A DNA stretch of 64,000 nt from Sepioteuthis lessoniana (GCA_963585895.1 OY757924.1:63440687-63504686); one strand, 5' to 3'. Positions 1-11,134 are shown, counted from the stretch's first letter. The notes: generated by a model from the sequence alone, not told the origin. Program-made: numbers and translations.

Positions 1-350
1 CCTGGTGTGATAGCACCTAATAGGGTCCTAAGAGTACAAAACTGCGTACTTTTCCTCACATGAATTGTTTGAAATAGAACTGTTTTGACATTGAAACTGT
101 ATAACACTATACTGAATTGTTTGACATTTAACTGTTTGTAAGCAAAAACTATACTTAATTATAATTAAATTGTTTGAATTAGAACTGTTTGACTAAACTG
201 AATAGCTTGAAATAATTTTTTTTGACAAATAAACTGTGTACCTTTGCTAAACTAATTTGTTTGTAATAGAATTATTTATTTGTTAAAATTGGATTTGGCA
301 TTAAATAACCTACAAATGTTGATACGCCATAAAACCCAAACGAATAGATT
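1..350 (+). repeat. Family-D repeat, 3' part
   Basis: Degenerate repeats built on AAACTGAATTGTTTGAAATA followed by the tail around TTAAATAACCTACAAATGTTG and an A/C-rich end. This is the 3' half of the family-D element seen complete at 23690-24345; the 5' half would lie outside the window. No coding potential. Confidence 0.8.
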
Positions 351-466
351 AATCGGTGCACAAGTCTCAAAATATGAAATAATCCAAGAATACTTATATT
401 CTGATCTCAAGCTATACTAAGGTCGAAGTCTGCATTACATGCAAACATGATGTAATTTCCTATATC

Positions 467-470
<4 letters not shown>

Positions 471-510
<40 letters not shown>
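471..510. repeat. (TA)n microsatellite
   Basis: Uninterrupted AT dinucleotide tract. The surrounding 351-980 contains no gene or repeat I recognise. Confidence 0.95.
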
Positions 511-513
<3 letters not shown>

Positions 514-890
514 CTCAAGTAAATAATGACTGTGACTAACCAAAGAAAGAGTGCTCAATGAATGTAAATAAATACTATTTCGAAATTTCTTGTTTTTTAA
601 ACAAATATATATATTCTATGGCATTTAAAAACAAACCGGCTCTTGTAAGCAAAAAAGAATTCTGCAGACTAAGTCAAAGATAAACAATCAGAAATATGTT
701 CCAATCCGTTGGGGTGCACAGTTTTTTCTCTTCCTCCCACCTTTTTGTTGAGTCATCAACTATCTGATATTTATTCCTCTAATTTGATCGCTTTTGTCAG
801 GGAGATCTCTGACGAGACGTGAGCGAAAAAAGATCCTTTTTCATAAAATATAATGCGTGCTTTACTTAAAGTTATTCTAAAGTGTGAAAG

Positions 891-933
<43 letters not shown>

Positions 934-955
934 CTCTCTCTCTCTCTTTCTCTCT
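891..955. repeat. (TA)n(TG)n(TC)n compound microsatellite
   Basis: Three adjacent dinucleotide tracts: TA to about 916, TG to about 932, then TC to about 955. Confidence 0.95.
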
Positions 956-979
956 GTAATAATTATTTTGGAGTCACCT

Positions 980-1463
980 GATCGGTACAGAGTTCCTTGG
1001 CTATGTCATACCGTCTCTCTCTATCATTCATTACACTTGGCGTGTCTTTTGGATGGCCTCCTGTGTCCGCCTAGAGCTGATGTAAATTTTTGTTTGAAGA
1101 CCACCAATGGCCAATCTTTACATAAGGGTCTACATAGAATGCTATTTGAAAATTCTTCCTTACTTCCCAAGTAGTGCCTAGCGTGTTTATTAATATTACT
1201 TGCATGGTTTGTAAGACGATAGGTAAGTGGCAGTCCCACTGTTGTTTCGTTGGGGTGAGTTGCTTCCAGAGCCAATTATTTTTCTGTAGTTTCTCTTCTA
1301 GCTTTTTCTGTACACATTTTGTTAGCAGCTATAAGAGGCATATATATGATAGTATTGATAAAACTACTGGTTGGAAGAAATCCTGTTTTATTTAATTGGA
1401 TGGATTAGACATCTAATATGATCAATAGCCTCTGAATAGCCTTGGCTAATCGTATGTTGACAT
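980..1463 (-). pseudogene. RTE-like LINE 3' fragment, first part
   Basis: Degenerate copy of the C-terminal region of the 26.8-30 kb LINE. The minus strand still reads LGSKEEFSN, matching the C-terminal block after the H/C-rich motif of the intact copy, and the region around 1330-1390 matches the 'ILLYGCTTWT' block upstream. Stops and indels are frequent. It is interrupted at 1463 by a SINE and resumes at 1757. Confidence 0.75.
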
Positions 1464-1756
1464 ACGGAGGTGCCCGTGGGGTAATGGTTATCGTCGTAGG
1501 AAATGGACACGGTCATACGAGTTCAAATCCTGGACGAGACTGATTGCATTTCACATAGCACTAATACCCTTGGGAAAGGTATGAATCCAATTATTCTCCC
1601 TCCAGCTATGGGTAAATAGTAGGACAGACTGGGTTCTTCAGCCTTAGTGGGGCAACTAGTCTAGGAGAAGGAAAACTCTGAATTCAAACCTGTTAAACCC
1701 TGCTTAAAATTGATTTTGTGTCATATCCTGCCCGAGCGGAGGGGTTGGTAAATATG
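1464..1756 (+). mobile_element. SINE family B, full length, with 16-bp target-site duplication
   Basis: tRNA-derived head with an A-box-like TAATGGTTATCGTCG and B-box-like AGTTCAAATCC, a body containing ACCCTTGGGAAAGGTATGAA, and a tail ending GGGGTTGGTAAATATG. Direct repeats at 1448-1463 and 1757-1772 match at 15 of 16 bases and define the ends. It sits inside an older RTE fragment. Transcription of such elements is normally from the internal pol III promoter. Confidence 0.9.
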
Positions 1757-1840
1757 AATCGTATGTAGACATTCCTTTCAGTTGATGAAAGGCAGCAAGT
1801 AAACTGGTCTACAAATTTTGAGCCTGACAACTTCGAGTAA
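1757..1840 (-). pseudogene. RTE-like LINE 3' fragment, second part
   Basis: Continues the fragment of 980-1463 beyond the SINE. It matches the DNA that encodes the 'VDKFTYLGSS' block of the intact LINE (TTCAGTTGATGAAAGGCAGC is the recognisable piece). Confidence 0.65.
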
Positions 1841-2215
1841 AGATACCTTTTATTTTTGTTTTGTTTAAAACATGTTTAATTTATTTTATCGGCATTCGCA
1901 TGGTGGTCAATACCTTCCGCAACTTATTCTCGGTTACATTATATTTATTTCGCTTGTTCTGATATATTTTGGTGATACGCTTGTTCGTCTGTGTAGTTTC
2001 CATCTCTCATTGTCTTCACTTTTAAAGTTATCGCGTTAACATGGAATCGGTGTTTGTTTGTTTGTTTTTTGTTTTTTTTTGTTTTTTTTTTTTTAGAAAG
2101 GAATTTTTAGTTTAATGTAGCTCGTTTTTTCATCACTTCAAGTGAATCCCATAGAATTCTACTCATGGCTATTGGTTGGATCGGTATGCTCTGTGCTGAT
2201 GTTTTAGTATTTTAC
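1841..2215. other. Unclassified stretch with poly-T
   Basis: AT-rich with a T-rich run at about 2060-2093. I see no coding potential or known repeat. Confidence 0.5.
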
Positions 2216-2228
2216 CCGTAGAGAATAA

Positions 2229-2396
2229 TGGGGGGGTCCTCCTGGAGTAATGGTTAAAGCGACGGACTGCGGAATCGTAGTACGGGAGTTCGTACTCTAT
2301 TACGTTCACTTTCGGGCAAATACCCTTGGGAAAGGTATTAAATAACCTAAAAAGAATTTATATGCCATTAAACAAAGAAACCAAACCGAAACCAAA
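2229..2396 (+). mobile_element. SINE family A, internally deleted, 13-bp target-site duplication
   Basis: Head GGAGTAATGGTTAAAGCG with B-box-like GAGTTCGTACTC, then ACCCTTGGGAAAGGTATTAAA joined directly to the tail TATGCCATTAAACAAAGAAA. The central CAGCTATGGGTTAAATAG block present in copies at 10.9 and 54.7 kb is missing. Perfect 13-bp repeats at 2216-2228 and 2397-2409 bound the insertion. Confidence 0.9.
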
Positions 2397-2409
2397 CCGT
2401 AGAGAATAA

Positions 2410-3650
2410 GACAAAATATAAATCTGCAGTGTAAAGAAAAATAAGGCCTACTGTAGCAGGGGACTTGGCAACAGAAAAGGAACAAAACAACAATCTAATT
2501 GAAAAAAAGTTTTTATATCTAGAGAAAGAAAAAGAACAAATAATAGCAAAAAGATGTTTTCAGCAGGCTTAACTAAAGCATTCGTCTTAGTAACAGTTGT
2601 TTTATTTCAATGTAGTATTGGTGGCTGGTTCGTACGGATTCAAAGGCTTGAAGTAGAATTTTCGGTCCCCATGTGCGTAGAGTTTCTCAATCGATGACCT
2701 TCGTATATACTTTGTTGACGTCAATGAGAAATGGGATGTTAGTTTGAAAAACACGCGCACGTGTGGTGGCTCAGCAAATGTGTTGATAGCGGCCCGTGAT
2801 AGGTTGTTTTTCAGCCAATCACGTAGCACGTAAAAAGTGACTCCGTAAATAATTTTCAATAGATGTTACCATATGGGCACTGACGAAATTTTCATTTTCA
2901 TCAGTAGGATTATGTATTTCTGATATATCCTGAAGTGTATCGAGTTTGTCTCTGACAGCGACAGAAGATGATTTTTTTTATTCTATTAGTAAAGGAGAAC
3001 TAGTCCTAAAGTGTAATTTATGTCTGTCTGTTATTTCTACCTTATTGTATCTTTGATATGACGATTTTCTGATGCAAAGAGGAGTATACCACTCATATTT
3101 ATCGACTTTATGTTCGAGAGTGTCTAATCGATATGTTATTTAGTATTATTTGGGTTTGTTTAGGTTCATATATTTCCCTCCTAATTTTTTAAATTATAGT
3201 TCTTAGGCAGGAAAAATTATTCTCAAATGTAAAGTCCATGAGATATTCGCCATGTCTATTTTCAGGTTGTGTAAGCTAGATGTCATATTTTCATCTACGC
3301 CTATTTAATAATTCAGGTCCCCACTGATGATATGAACGTTATATTTACGAGTGCATCGGGAAGATGGACTGTTTTGGAAGGTGGTGATATCCATTTCTGG
3401 CAGTGGTGGATTTGTAGCAAGTGACGATTCTTGTGCAGGATTTGCTCCTAAATGTAGCCCACATGATTCTCATTTGGGTCTTCTCAATGACGTTTTGTGA
3501 TTTTCAGGCACGAGGACTGAGAGGCCTTCTTACGCCACCTATGGCAGCACTGACAAAGATTTTTCCCGTTATAATCCGAGAAAAATGTTAAGTCAGTACC
3601 GGTATTATAGTATTTCATGTCTTGTTATATATTGATTTAAAGGATGGTTA
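2410..3650. other. No recognisable feature
   Basis: No known gene or repeat. An 85-codon open frame on the minus strand (2602-2859) has no motif I recognise and I do not call it a gene. Confidence 0.5.
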
Positions 3651-4074
3651 TTTTTTTAGGTATACATATTTTACTTGGAGGTTTTAACGTAATTTATTTC
3701 TAATTGGAGATAACTTGAGAGGGTAAATAGAAGCCAAATTTAGCCTTCTATACAAAAGACATATCCTCACTCAATTACTATGCAATCACACACAAAGATA
3801 TATAATTTAAAAAAAGTTTTCTGATCACAAAACCGATCAAGTACAATCCATTTGGGCAGTATACAAATGAGATATTTTTTCTCATGGTTTGAGGCTATCA
3901 GTCTTATATATATTTTTTTTTAATAAAATTAAAATCTTCAGAGGAAACGTACCTCACAATGAGCTAATATTTGGATTCAAAAACAAAAATTGCTCCGACT
4001 AATTAATGATAATTACTTGGAGATTTTTTTCATGAAATGAAGACACATTTATTACGAAGACTATTCCGACCTTA

Positions 4075-4385
4075 GACCTCGTCTTTTTGTTTTAATCAAA
4101 TCGTTTCGGCCACTAGATGTTTTGGCTTTCTTTACCTGTTTTATATCAACCTCAAGAGTCCACACAAAATATCGAACTGAACCCTTCATTTCAAACACTA
4201 AGGTAGACTGATCTGATTCAGTTAATCATTACCGGGTTCTAGAGTTTAGTTTGAGCAAATATGAATTTATTACTACCAGCTGTTGGGATTGAACCTTCAA
4301 CGACCACATGGTTTTACGTAGAGCACTTTTCAGCCAAGCGCCTTGTCCACTCCACGATGTTTCCTTGCCGGGCAGAACTTTAGGC
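4075..4385 (-). mobile_element. SINE family F (tRNA-derived)
   Basis: Read on the minus strand, the head contains a tRNA-like stretch with A-box-like GGCGCTTGGCTGAAAAGTGC and a near-consensus B box GGTTCAATCCC. The body contains GGCCGAAACGATTTGATT. It is absent from the sister copy at 4770-5845, so it inserted after the duplication. Ends are approximate. Confidence 0.7.
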
Positions 4386-4679
4386 CAGTTAACCCATATT
4401 AATTAAACAATATTTTTATGTGATCAGATATTGACTGATTAAGTTGATTAAAACCTGAAATAGATAAATACTTTCTTACAGACTCGTTTAAGTCGTGTGT
4501 CCATAACATTAAAGTATTTGGAAAAAAAAAAACAACATATGATTGATGCTTTGGTTAGTGGCATATAAACCTTTTTGTTGAACAGAATATTTCTATCCAA
4601 AGGGTATTGTCTAAGAAGGAATGTAATATTGCTACTCGATTTCGGACATGTTTAAATGAAATAGGGTTCCTCTCTCTCC

Positions 4680-4686
<7 letters not shown>

Positions 4687-4722
<36 letters not shown>
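4687..4722. repeat. (TA)n(GA)n microsatellite
   Basis: TA tract followed by a GA tract and GACA repeats. Confidence 0.9.
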
Positions 4723-4850
4723 TACAGACAGACAGACTTTGCTGCGTAGGCTTAACAGGTAGACTAATATTTTAAGGAATATTTATTTTAATTCATGTTT
4801 TTAAATGGAATGTAAAAGAAGCTAAATTTAATCTTCTCTATAAAAGTCAT

Positions 4851-5110
4851 AACCGGGACATTGGCCCAGCGGTTAGAGTGTTCGCCAATGGCCCGGGAGA
4901 CCTGGGTTCAATCCCAGGTCGAGTCATACCAAAGACTTTAAAAATGGAACTTGATACCACCTTGCTTAACACTCAGCATTATAAGGTACGGTTCAAGGGT
5001 AAAGTGGAGCAATCCTGGGAATGGAGTAGCGCCCTCCCCTACACCTTGGTGTAGTAGCTATCGAAAAGGGATCCTTCGGGTCACCCTCGACTATGGTCGC
5101 TAACTTTACT
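4851..5110 (+). mobile_element. SINE family C, full length, 12-bp target-site duplication
   Basis: tRNA-like head (A-box region CCAGCGGTTAGAGTGTTCGC, B box GGTTCAATCCC), body with ACTTTAAAAATGGAACTTGA and GGTGTAGTAGCTATCGAAAA, and end GACTATGGTCG plus CTAACTTTACT. Perfect direct repeats at 4839-4850 and 5111-5122. It is nearly identical to copies at 22.8 and 61.1 kb, which implies recent activity. Confidence 0.93.
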
Positions 5111-5809
5111 TATAAAAGTCATTACCTCATTCATTCACCATACACGCACAAATATATAAACCAAATCGTTTTTTAAAAAAAAAAGTCTTCTGACATAAAA
5201 AAAAAAAAAAAAAACTACTCAAATACTGGCCAATTGGGTAGTAAACATTAGATATGTTTTCGTGTCCTGATATCAGTCTTGTGATTGTAAGTGTTGAATT
5301 TGTTGTTTTTTTTTTAATAATAATACAATCTTCCTATGAAATATGCTTCTAATTTTTTTATATATCTCCGAGAGTAATTTATCTCAATAAGATTAATATT
5401 TGGGTTTTGAAAAAAAATGTTCCAACTAATTAATAATAATCACTTGAAGATTCTTCTACGTGAAATGAGTACATATTTATGGAACGGTTTTAATATCAGA
5501 AAATGTGATTACATATTGACCAGTAGAGCAAGTTTAAACCTGAAAAAAATATCTATTCACTGCCTCTGTCAGTCTCAGACCTATAAATTTGAAGTATGTA
5601 AAGAACAGTAATCTTTGTTTCGTTAATTATTGGCTTAATGACATATTAATCATCTTTTAGAACAGTAGTAGTACTATTCAACCTATAACTAGAGAGATAA
5701 GGATGTTTATACCTATCCTAAAGGTAATGTCAAAAAGTGAATGTAATAGCGCTACTCGATTTTAAACATGTTTAAATAGAACAGTCTTCCCCTCTTTCTC
5801 TCTCTCAAC

Positions 5810-5840
<31 letters not shown>
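5810..5840. repeat. (TA)n microsatellite
   Basis: AT tract with one interruption, at the position equivalent to 4687-4710 in the sister duplicate. Confidence 0.9.
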
Positions 5841-5841
<1 letters not shown>

Positions 5842-5845
5842 ACAA

Positions 5846-7354
5846 AATGTATAATCACTATTAATTTACATATAATTCTTTGTGTGTTCTAGTATCTGTT
5901 TGTGTGCACGATGTGATGTGATAATATACATGAAATCAGAATATACTAATTGAATCTTTTTATTTATTTTTCAGGTAAGTTCCATACATCATTTTGAAGG
6001 TGAAACTGAATTTCATTACATGCAGTGTAGTTAGATTTCAGTATAGTGTATGGTAAGTTATTTTCAAACATTAATCTTTCAAATCTTGCTTTTTGACGTC
6101 TTTCAAATAACGATCATTTTATTTATGGTTTTCGGCAACGTGCTCACGAAATCGTTGTACAAGATGGCAGTCCTTCAGCATTCTAATCGAGAAGCAACCA
6201 AGTGAAAAAAAAAAACTATTTTTCCAAAACAGAAAGAAATCATTATAGCAAATCTATTGTCTCATTCATCATTGGGTATGGAAACTATAGTACATTTAGC
6301 TGGTGGCTATTCTCATATTACGATACATCTACCTACTTTACATTCTCCATCGAATTCAAGTTTGTTTCAATATAAAAAATCAGGCGCCAATAAATACAGT
6401 ACTTGTCCTGGATAAAGCACTAAACATTATCAAAGATCAGGCTTCATTTCTGGATCTCATAAGACAATGGAGTTGATGTTGATTAACATCACTCCGATGT
6501 GTAATCTGGTCCGGCGTGGAAGTTCTAGTAAGGGTCTAAACTATGTATCAAATACACGTGTATCTGAAAATTATTCGTATACGATAGGTATGCAAGATTC
6601 CCAAAACAATATGCATAAAATCACCCTACAGATGTTAAGATACATCAGTTATGAATAAAGTTTCCAATATTAGATTATTAGTAAGTCATGTATTATGATT
6701 ACACTATACAGTATTAGACAAATTTTTTTTTTATCATTGAACAACCTTTAACGCAACATCAGTGGTTTAGACTCACAAAGGATGTGATTATGTCCCCGAT
6801 CATTTTTCCATGTTCCCTTTGAGTCGTCAAAATTCGCAGAAATTTATTTGTCGGCAATTTTAATTTTTCTTGGTGAGAATTTTGATAATTTTTTTCTGAA
6901 ATTATGACGTTTCGCAACAACAGTTACTCATCCGTGAAAGTGACGTTTATCGATCGGGGAAATAGACATCGAAAAATAGTCATAACGCCTATTAAAATCA
7001 TATCATCCGACCGCATCTTCTTTCACGCGAGTTGACTAGGGTGGTGTTCCGATAAGAAATCAAACTTACTTAGTTACAAGAATACTTGCAACTCTCCTTT
7101 CAAATCAAATATCTATTTGTCATAAAATCATATTTCTTGAATGTTCAATGCCCGTGCGACATTATTTCGGATATGTATTTTTAATTAAATCTTGATAAAA
7201 AGTTCTGACTTCGCCACAATGAATATCTCATTAATTTGGTGGGGGATGTGACAATTCCAGATGTAGACATAAGACGAAGATTTGAGCGCTGCTCAGTTCA
7301 GTACTTGCTTTATATCTAACATCCAACAGCCGAATATTTTTCTTTCTACTACAA
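5846..7354. other. No recognisable feature
   Basis: No repeat or coding homology recognised. A 63-codon frame at 6467-6658 has no recognisable motif. Confidence 0.5.
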
Positions 7355-7510
7355 CTATTCCGGGTAACCTAAGAACTCTGGACATAAACTCTCATTGTTC
7401 TAACACACTAAGAACCTACTATTGTTCTACATTGTTCTAACACACTTGGAACCTACTATTCCGGGTAACCTAAGAACTCTGGTCATAAACTCTCATTGTT
7501 CTAACACACT
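7355..7510 (+). repeat. Local tandem duplication, period about 101 bp
   Basis: The block starting CTATTCCGGGTAACCTAAGA at 7355 recurs at 7456 with one substitution over about 55 bp and ends TTGTTCTAACACACT in both. Partial TTGTTCTAACACAC echoes lie between. Confidence 0.9.
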
Positions 7511-8490
7511 CCTCTCTTGAATATATGTCCTGACTCTCGGAAGGTAAACTGCCCCTACTACGCAGCCTTTTTTTAAGAGTATGTACTTCCTGACTTACAT
7601 CTGATCTAATAAGCGTCGAAGGATGAGCCTTTTAAGATCTATCAATAATTCCTCGTTTTTCTGTCAAATTATGCTGACCGACATAAGGTTTTTAACTATT
7701 TTTTTAATAGTACAGTAGTGATGCAGCAATGTACAGTCGTGCATACAAACGTACATGCATATATGATAGTTCAATTTTCTCAGAAGATTTTGTGTATTCC
7801 TATATGTCTTAGCAAGCAAAATAAAATTACAGACTTAACTGCAAATGATGAAATTGATATAAACTTGCCTCAATAGAAGTGTGTTCTGTTCACATCTTTC
7901 ATGACGCTTCACGTGATTGTGCTATCCAGCTAAAGAGAGAAGAAAAATATAACAAATAAAACACCTCTTAATCTCCCTCACGGCTCTTTTCAAAGTGGTA
8001 CATTCTGTTTTAAATGTCTTTCTCCGTGCAGATATTCTCAATCCTAACTTTCTGAGCCAAGAATATCAATTTTCAGAGATTTAAGGCTATTCTTGATGTT
8101 GACATATATACATACATACATAAATGTACATACGTTGCACCTATTCGCAAACTTATATAGATCCGACGAACCTTCATCAATTTGAATTATTGCTCCTAAA
8201 TATCTACACCTAAGGGCAGACAAAATTACAGTGTCACAAAAGTAGATTTCATCGATATTCTTACAATGAAAATTCCGGCTTTTTGCCATCTTATTGAATG
8301 AGTGATACTGATTTTTAATAAAATCCTGGATTTATTAAATGCGGTTATTATCCTACAGAAATTGCAAGTCGCCATTTCCAAATTTTTCTGATTTACAAAT
8401 CCACGGATGTTCACCATCCATGTGAGGTTACCCCTTCTTGAAATATGCACACAATTCACATAACTTTCAAAAAGCTTCAACAATCATTTC
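7511..8490. other. No recognisable feature
   Basis: No known repeat. Short minus-strand open frames at 8044-8483 overlap in two frames and show no motif. Confidence 0.5.
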
Positions 8491-8633
8491 GTCGTAGTAG
8501 ATAAATTATATATTGTGTGTGTGAACAATAGATGAATTACACACATACACTCACACACAGACACACACATAGAGAGAGAGAGTAGATGAATTTTATATAT
8601 ATATATCGTGGTTAAATTATATAGTCGACAACT

Positions 8634-8651
8634 TGTGTGTGTGTGTGTGTG

Positions 8652-8695
<44 letters not shown>

Positions 8696-8696
8696 T
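8634..8696. repeat. (TG)n(TA)n(CA)n compound microsatellite
   Basis: GT tract, TA tract, then CA tract: a self-complementary arrangement. Short CA/GA tracts lie nearby at 8540-8585. Positions about 8767-8800 (minus strand) repeat about 34 bp found at 15.64-15.68 kb, in both places next to a (TA)n tract. Confidence 0.9.
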
Positions 8697-8879
8697 TAGA
8701 TGAATTATGTGTACATAAATTAGATAAATTATATATCTTAATACATATAGCAAAAATGGTACACATATATGAATAATAAAAAGTTAGATACATGCACATA
8801 GATCGTAGAAAATTTATGCGTTCACATATTGAAAATTTATGTATACTTGTTAAAAACGTTATAGATATACGATAATCAT

Positions 8880-9790
8880 TAAATAAGTTTCCAGACTTTT
8901 TACGTATGGGCACGTTTATTGATAGTACACACATGAAACTCTAGTCCCCTTCGAAGTAATCTCCTCCGGCTGCAATGCACTTGTTCGTCCGTTCTAACAA
9001 GTTCTGGAAGGCCCCATGGAAGTCCTCTTGTGTGAGCGTGTCAAAAACCTTCGTCACAGCCTCTTTCATCTCTTGAATTGTCTCATAACGACCGCCTCTG
9101 AGCTTAAATAATAACCAAAAATCACTAGGAGAAAGGTCTGGACTGTAGGGAGGCTGAGGAATTGTCTTGATGCCCATCTTGCTCAAATAGTCTGTGACAA
9201 GGATGGAGGTGTGGACTGGTACATTGTCTTGGTGGAAATACCACTGACCTGATTTGAAGAGTGCTGGCCTCTTCTGACGGAATCTCTTGCTGAGCTCCCT
9301 TAAAACCTCAATATAGTATTCCTTGTTGACTGTCTGTCCATTTGCAACCCAGTGCATGTAGATCATGCCAGTGCTGTAAAAAAAAAGGATCATCAAATAT
9401 TTGTATGTGGATTTGCTCTGTCTGGCCTTCTTGAGTCTGAGACAACCAGCATGGTTCCACTGGAAACTCTTTCTCTTGGTCATAGCAATTGATAAAACTT
9501 TCACTGCATGGCATTTTTTCAAAGTTTGAAAAATAATTTTATTGCATATCGTTATTCTGAAGTCCAGATTGCATTTTTGAAATTCACCAGCTGTGACAAT
9601 CAGACTTTAGTAGGGTGAATTCCAATTCTTGCTGTAGCTGTTCATTTCAACCGGAAATGATAAAAAGTCATCAGTCATCTCGTAAGATGTATAGCAATAA
9701 CATACTGACTTTTCAAGAGTCTATGACCATTTTAAATGTTTGTACAAAAAAAGCTTGAAATTTTTTAAGACACCACGTATATTGTAAGTT
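8880..9790 (-). mobile_element. Truncated mariner element
   Basis: Region around the transposase remnant at 8941-9522. No convincing inverted termini were found: sequence near 8885 and sequence near 9770 do not match as a pair. The 9523-9790 stretch, where the N-terminal half should be, has no transposase similarity I can see, so the copy is 5'-truncated or rearranged. Confidence 0.6.
8941..9522 (-). pseudogene. mariner transposase, C-terminal half
   Basis: Cut-and-paste DNA transposase of the Tc1/mariner superfamily. Within about 190 residues the second catalytic aspartate (WYFHQDN) and the third (YSPDLSPSDFWLL) are visible with 34 residues between them, the D34D spacing of mariner. The C-terminus ends AAGGDYFEGD. 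The N-terminal helix-turn-helix domains and the region of the first aspartate are absent; a full protein is about 350 residues. A frameshift near 9475-9485 (YDQEKEF in one frame, TKRKSFQW in the next) further breaks it. Not functional. The sequence resembles mariner copies I know from cephalopods, which is recall rather than a search. Confidence 0.9.
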
Positions 9791-9839
9791 ATAAAAATGA
9801 TAATAAAACGAGAGCTCCTACATAATGCCTTATAATCCT

Positions 9840-9975
9840 GACGTGATTCGCTTGCTGGCTGAGCGGTATGATTCTAAGTATAACCTAAATTTGGGTGGGT
9901 TTCAATTGCAGCCTCAAGTGTCCAACGTGTGTAGCCACTGAAGGATGGTGATAAAATGAAACGCTCTGTCTGTGG

Positions 9976-9976
<1 letters not shown>
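9840..9976 (+). mobile_element. SINE family G, followed by (TA)n
   Basis: tRNA-like head (A-box-like TGGCTGAGCGGTATG, degenerate B-box region GGGTTTCAATTGC) and body CCTCAAGTGTCCAACGTGTG leading into GAAACGCTCTGTCTGTGGCT and then a long TA tract. The only copy in this window. Confidence 0.65.
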
Positions 9977-10023
<47 letters not shown>

Positions 10024-10027
10024 TAAA

Positions 10028-10064
<37 letters not shown>

Positions 10065-10068
10065 TAAA

Positions 10069-10103
<35 letters not shown>

Positions 10104-10253
10104 TAAATAATTATATATATATATATATATATATATAGTGTAAATAATTACATATATATAGAGAGAGTAAATAATTATATATATATAAATATATATAGTG
10201 TAAATAATTATATATAAATATATATAGTGTAAATAATTATATATATAGTGTAA

Positions 10254-10293
<40 letters not shown>

Positions 10294-10420
10294 TAAATAA
10301 TTATATTTGTATATATAGTGTAAATAATTATATATATAGTGTAAATAAATATATATATATATATATATATATAGTGTAAATAATTATATTTGTATATATA
10401 GTGTAAATAATTATATATCA
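9977..10420. repeat. Compound minisatellite (TA)n-GTGTAAATAATT
   Basis: About a dozen GTGTAAATAAT(T) punctuations separated by TA tracts of variable length, sometimes with TTTGTATATA variants. The same unit reappears at about 10866-10885 and 11155-11165, beyond an RTE fragment and a SINE, so those elements inserted into it. The open frame across it is low-complexity Ile/Tyr and not a gene. Confidence 0.95.
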
Positions 10421-10815
10421 TCATCATGAAGTCGTGCCGCCAGCACGGATATCCCTGACCATCTCTCGCCACTTCTTCCTGACATTTATCGCCTCTGGCA
10501 GATCTTCAGGGTTACATCTTGTGTCCTCACATAACTGCTGTATGTAAGTACGAGCTGGTTGTCCTGCTTTTGCTTGGTCATATGTGGGGGTCCATAGGAG
10601 TACATCACTTAGGAGCTCTTCCTTGCTTCCCCAGCAGTGTCCTGCGTGTCTGGTTCGTCTAACTTGTATAGTTTTCGTGATGGTAGGCAAGTGGCCGTAT
10701 AGTTGGTGTCTCGTGGGGTGTTGTCGCCAGGACTTGTTCAATATTGCTCTCAACATTCTTGTGTAGTTGCCGTCTAGTTTCTTCTCTAGCCGTTTAGTTA
10801 GCGTCCACGTAGTAC
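10421..10815 (-). pseudogene. RTE-like LINE, 5'-truncated copy
   Basis: C-terminal 130 or so codons of the LINE, still open on the minus strand (TTWTLTKRLEKKLDGN through HAGHCWGSKEELLSD to RDIRAGG). The 3' end has the (ATG/TGA)n tail at 10418-10431. It is clearly less decayed than the 1-kb and 55-kb fragments. Typical of incomplete target-primed reverse transcription. Confidence 0.93.
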
Positions 10816-10833
10816 ACACACACACACAAACAC

Positions 10834-10869
<36 letters not shown>

Positions 10870-10897
10870 GTGTGTGTAAATAATTATATATATATAA
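10816..10897. repeat. (CA)n(TA)n microsatellite with minisatellite remnant
   Basis: CA tract, TA tracts and one GTGTAAATAATTATA unit continuous with the 9977-10420 array. Confidence 0.9.
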
Positions 10898-11134
10898 GGG
10901 GTGTCCTCGTGGTGCAATGGTTAAATTGATGACCTGTGTAATCGTAGTACGCGAGTTCGTACTCCACTCGCACTATTACGTTCACTTTCGAGTAAATACC
11001 CTTGGGAATGGTATGAACCCTCTTATCCTCCCAGCTATGGGTTAAATAGTACCACTACTGTTCTTCTATGAGAAAGGCTTTGGCATTAAAATAACCTACA
11101 AAGGTTGATATGCCATTAAACAAAGAAACCAAAC
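10898..11134 (+). mobile_element. SINE family A, full length
   Basis: Head GGTGTCCTCGTGGTGCAATG with B-box-like GAGTTCGTACTCC, body ACCCTTGGGAATGGTATGAA and CCAGCTATGGGTTAAATAG, tail AAATAACCTACAAAGGTTGA with an A/C-rich end. It is flanked by TA-rich minisatellite, so the target-site duplication is ambiguous. The tail is shared with family D and with the end of the I-like LINE. Confidence 0.93.

Larger units (their letters stand above)
3655..4735. repeat. Ancient tandem duplication, copy 1
   Basis: Aligns over most of its length with 4770-5845. Shared landmarks include ACTAATTAATGATAATTACT against ACTAATTAATAATAATCACT, and GCTACTCGATTTCGGACATG against GCTACTCGATTTTAAACATG, followed in both by a pyrimidine tract and a (TA)n tract. 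This copy carries an extra SINE at about 4075-4385. Confidence 0.8.
4770..5845. repeat. Ancient tandem duplication, copy 2
   Basis: Sister of 3655-4735. This copy carries the SINE-C insertion at 4851-5110 instead, and A-rich tracts near 5175-5215. A 64-codon open frame within it has no homologue I recognise. Confidence 0.8.

Noticed and set aside
4857-4925. tRNA gene candidates (SINE heads with B boxes at many sites)
   Set aside because: Each is fused to a SINE body and several have target-site duplications. Acceptor and anticodon stems of a real tRNA were not convincing.
8880-9790. Intact mariner with inverted termini
   Set aside because: The possible termini do not match each other, and the N-terminal half of the transposase is missing.
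9885-10472. 195-codon open frame rich in Ile-Tyr
   Set aside because: Produced by the (TA)n minisatellite. Similar low-complexity frames at 8484-8934, 15491-15785, 36915-37568, 43454-43882 and 55815-56522 are rejected for the same reason.
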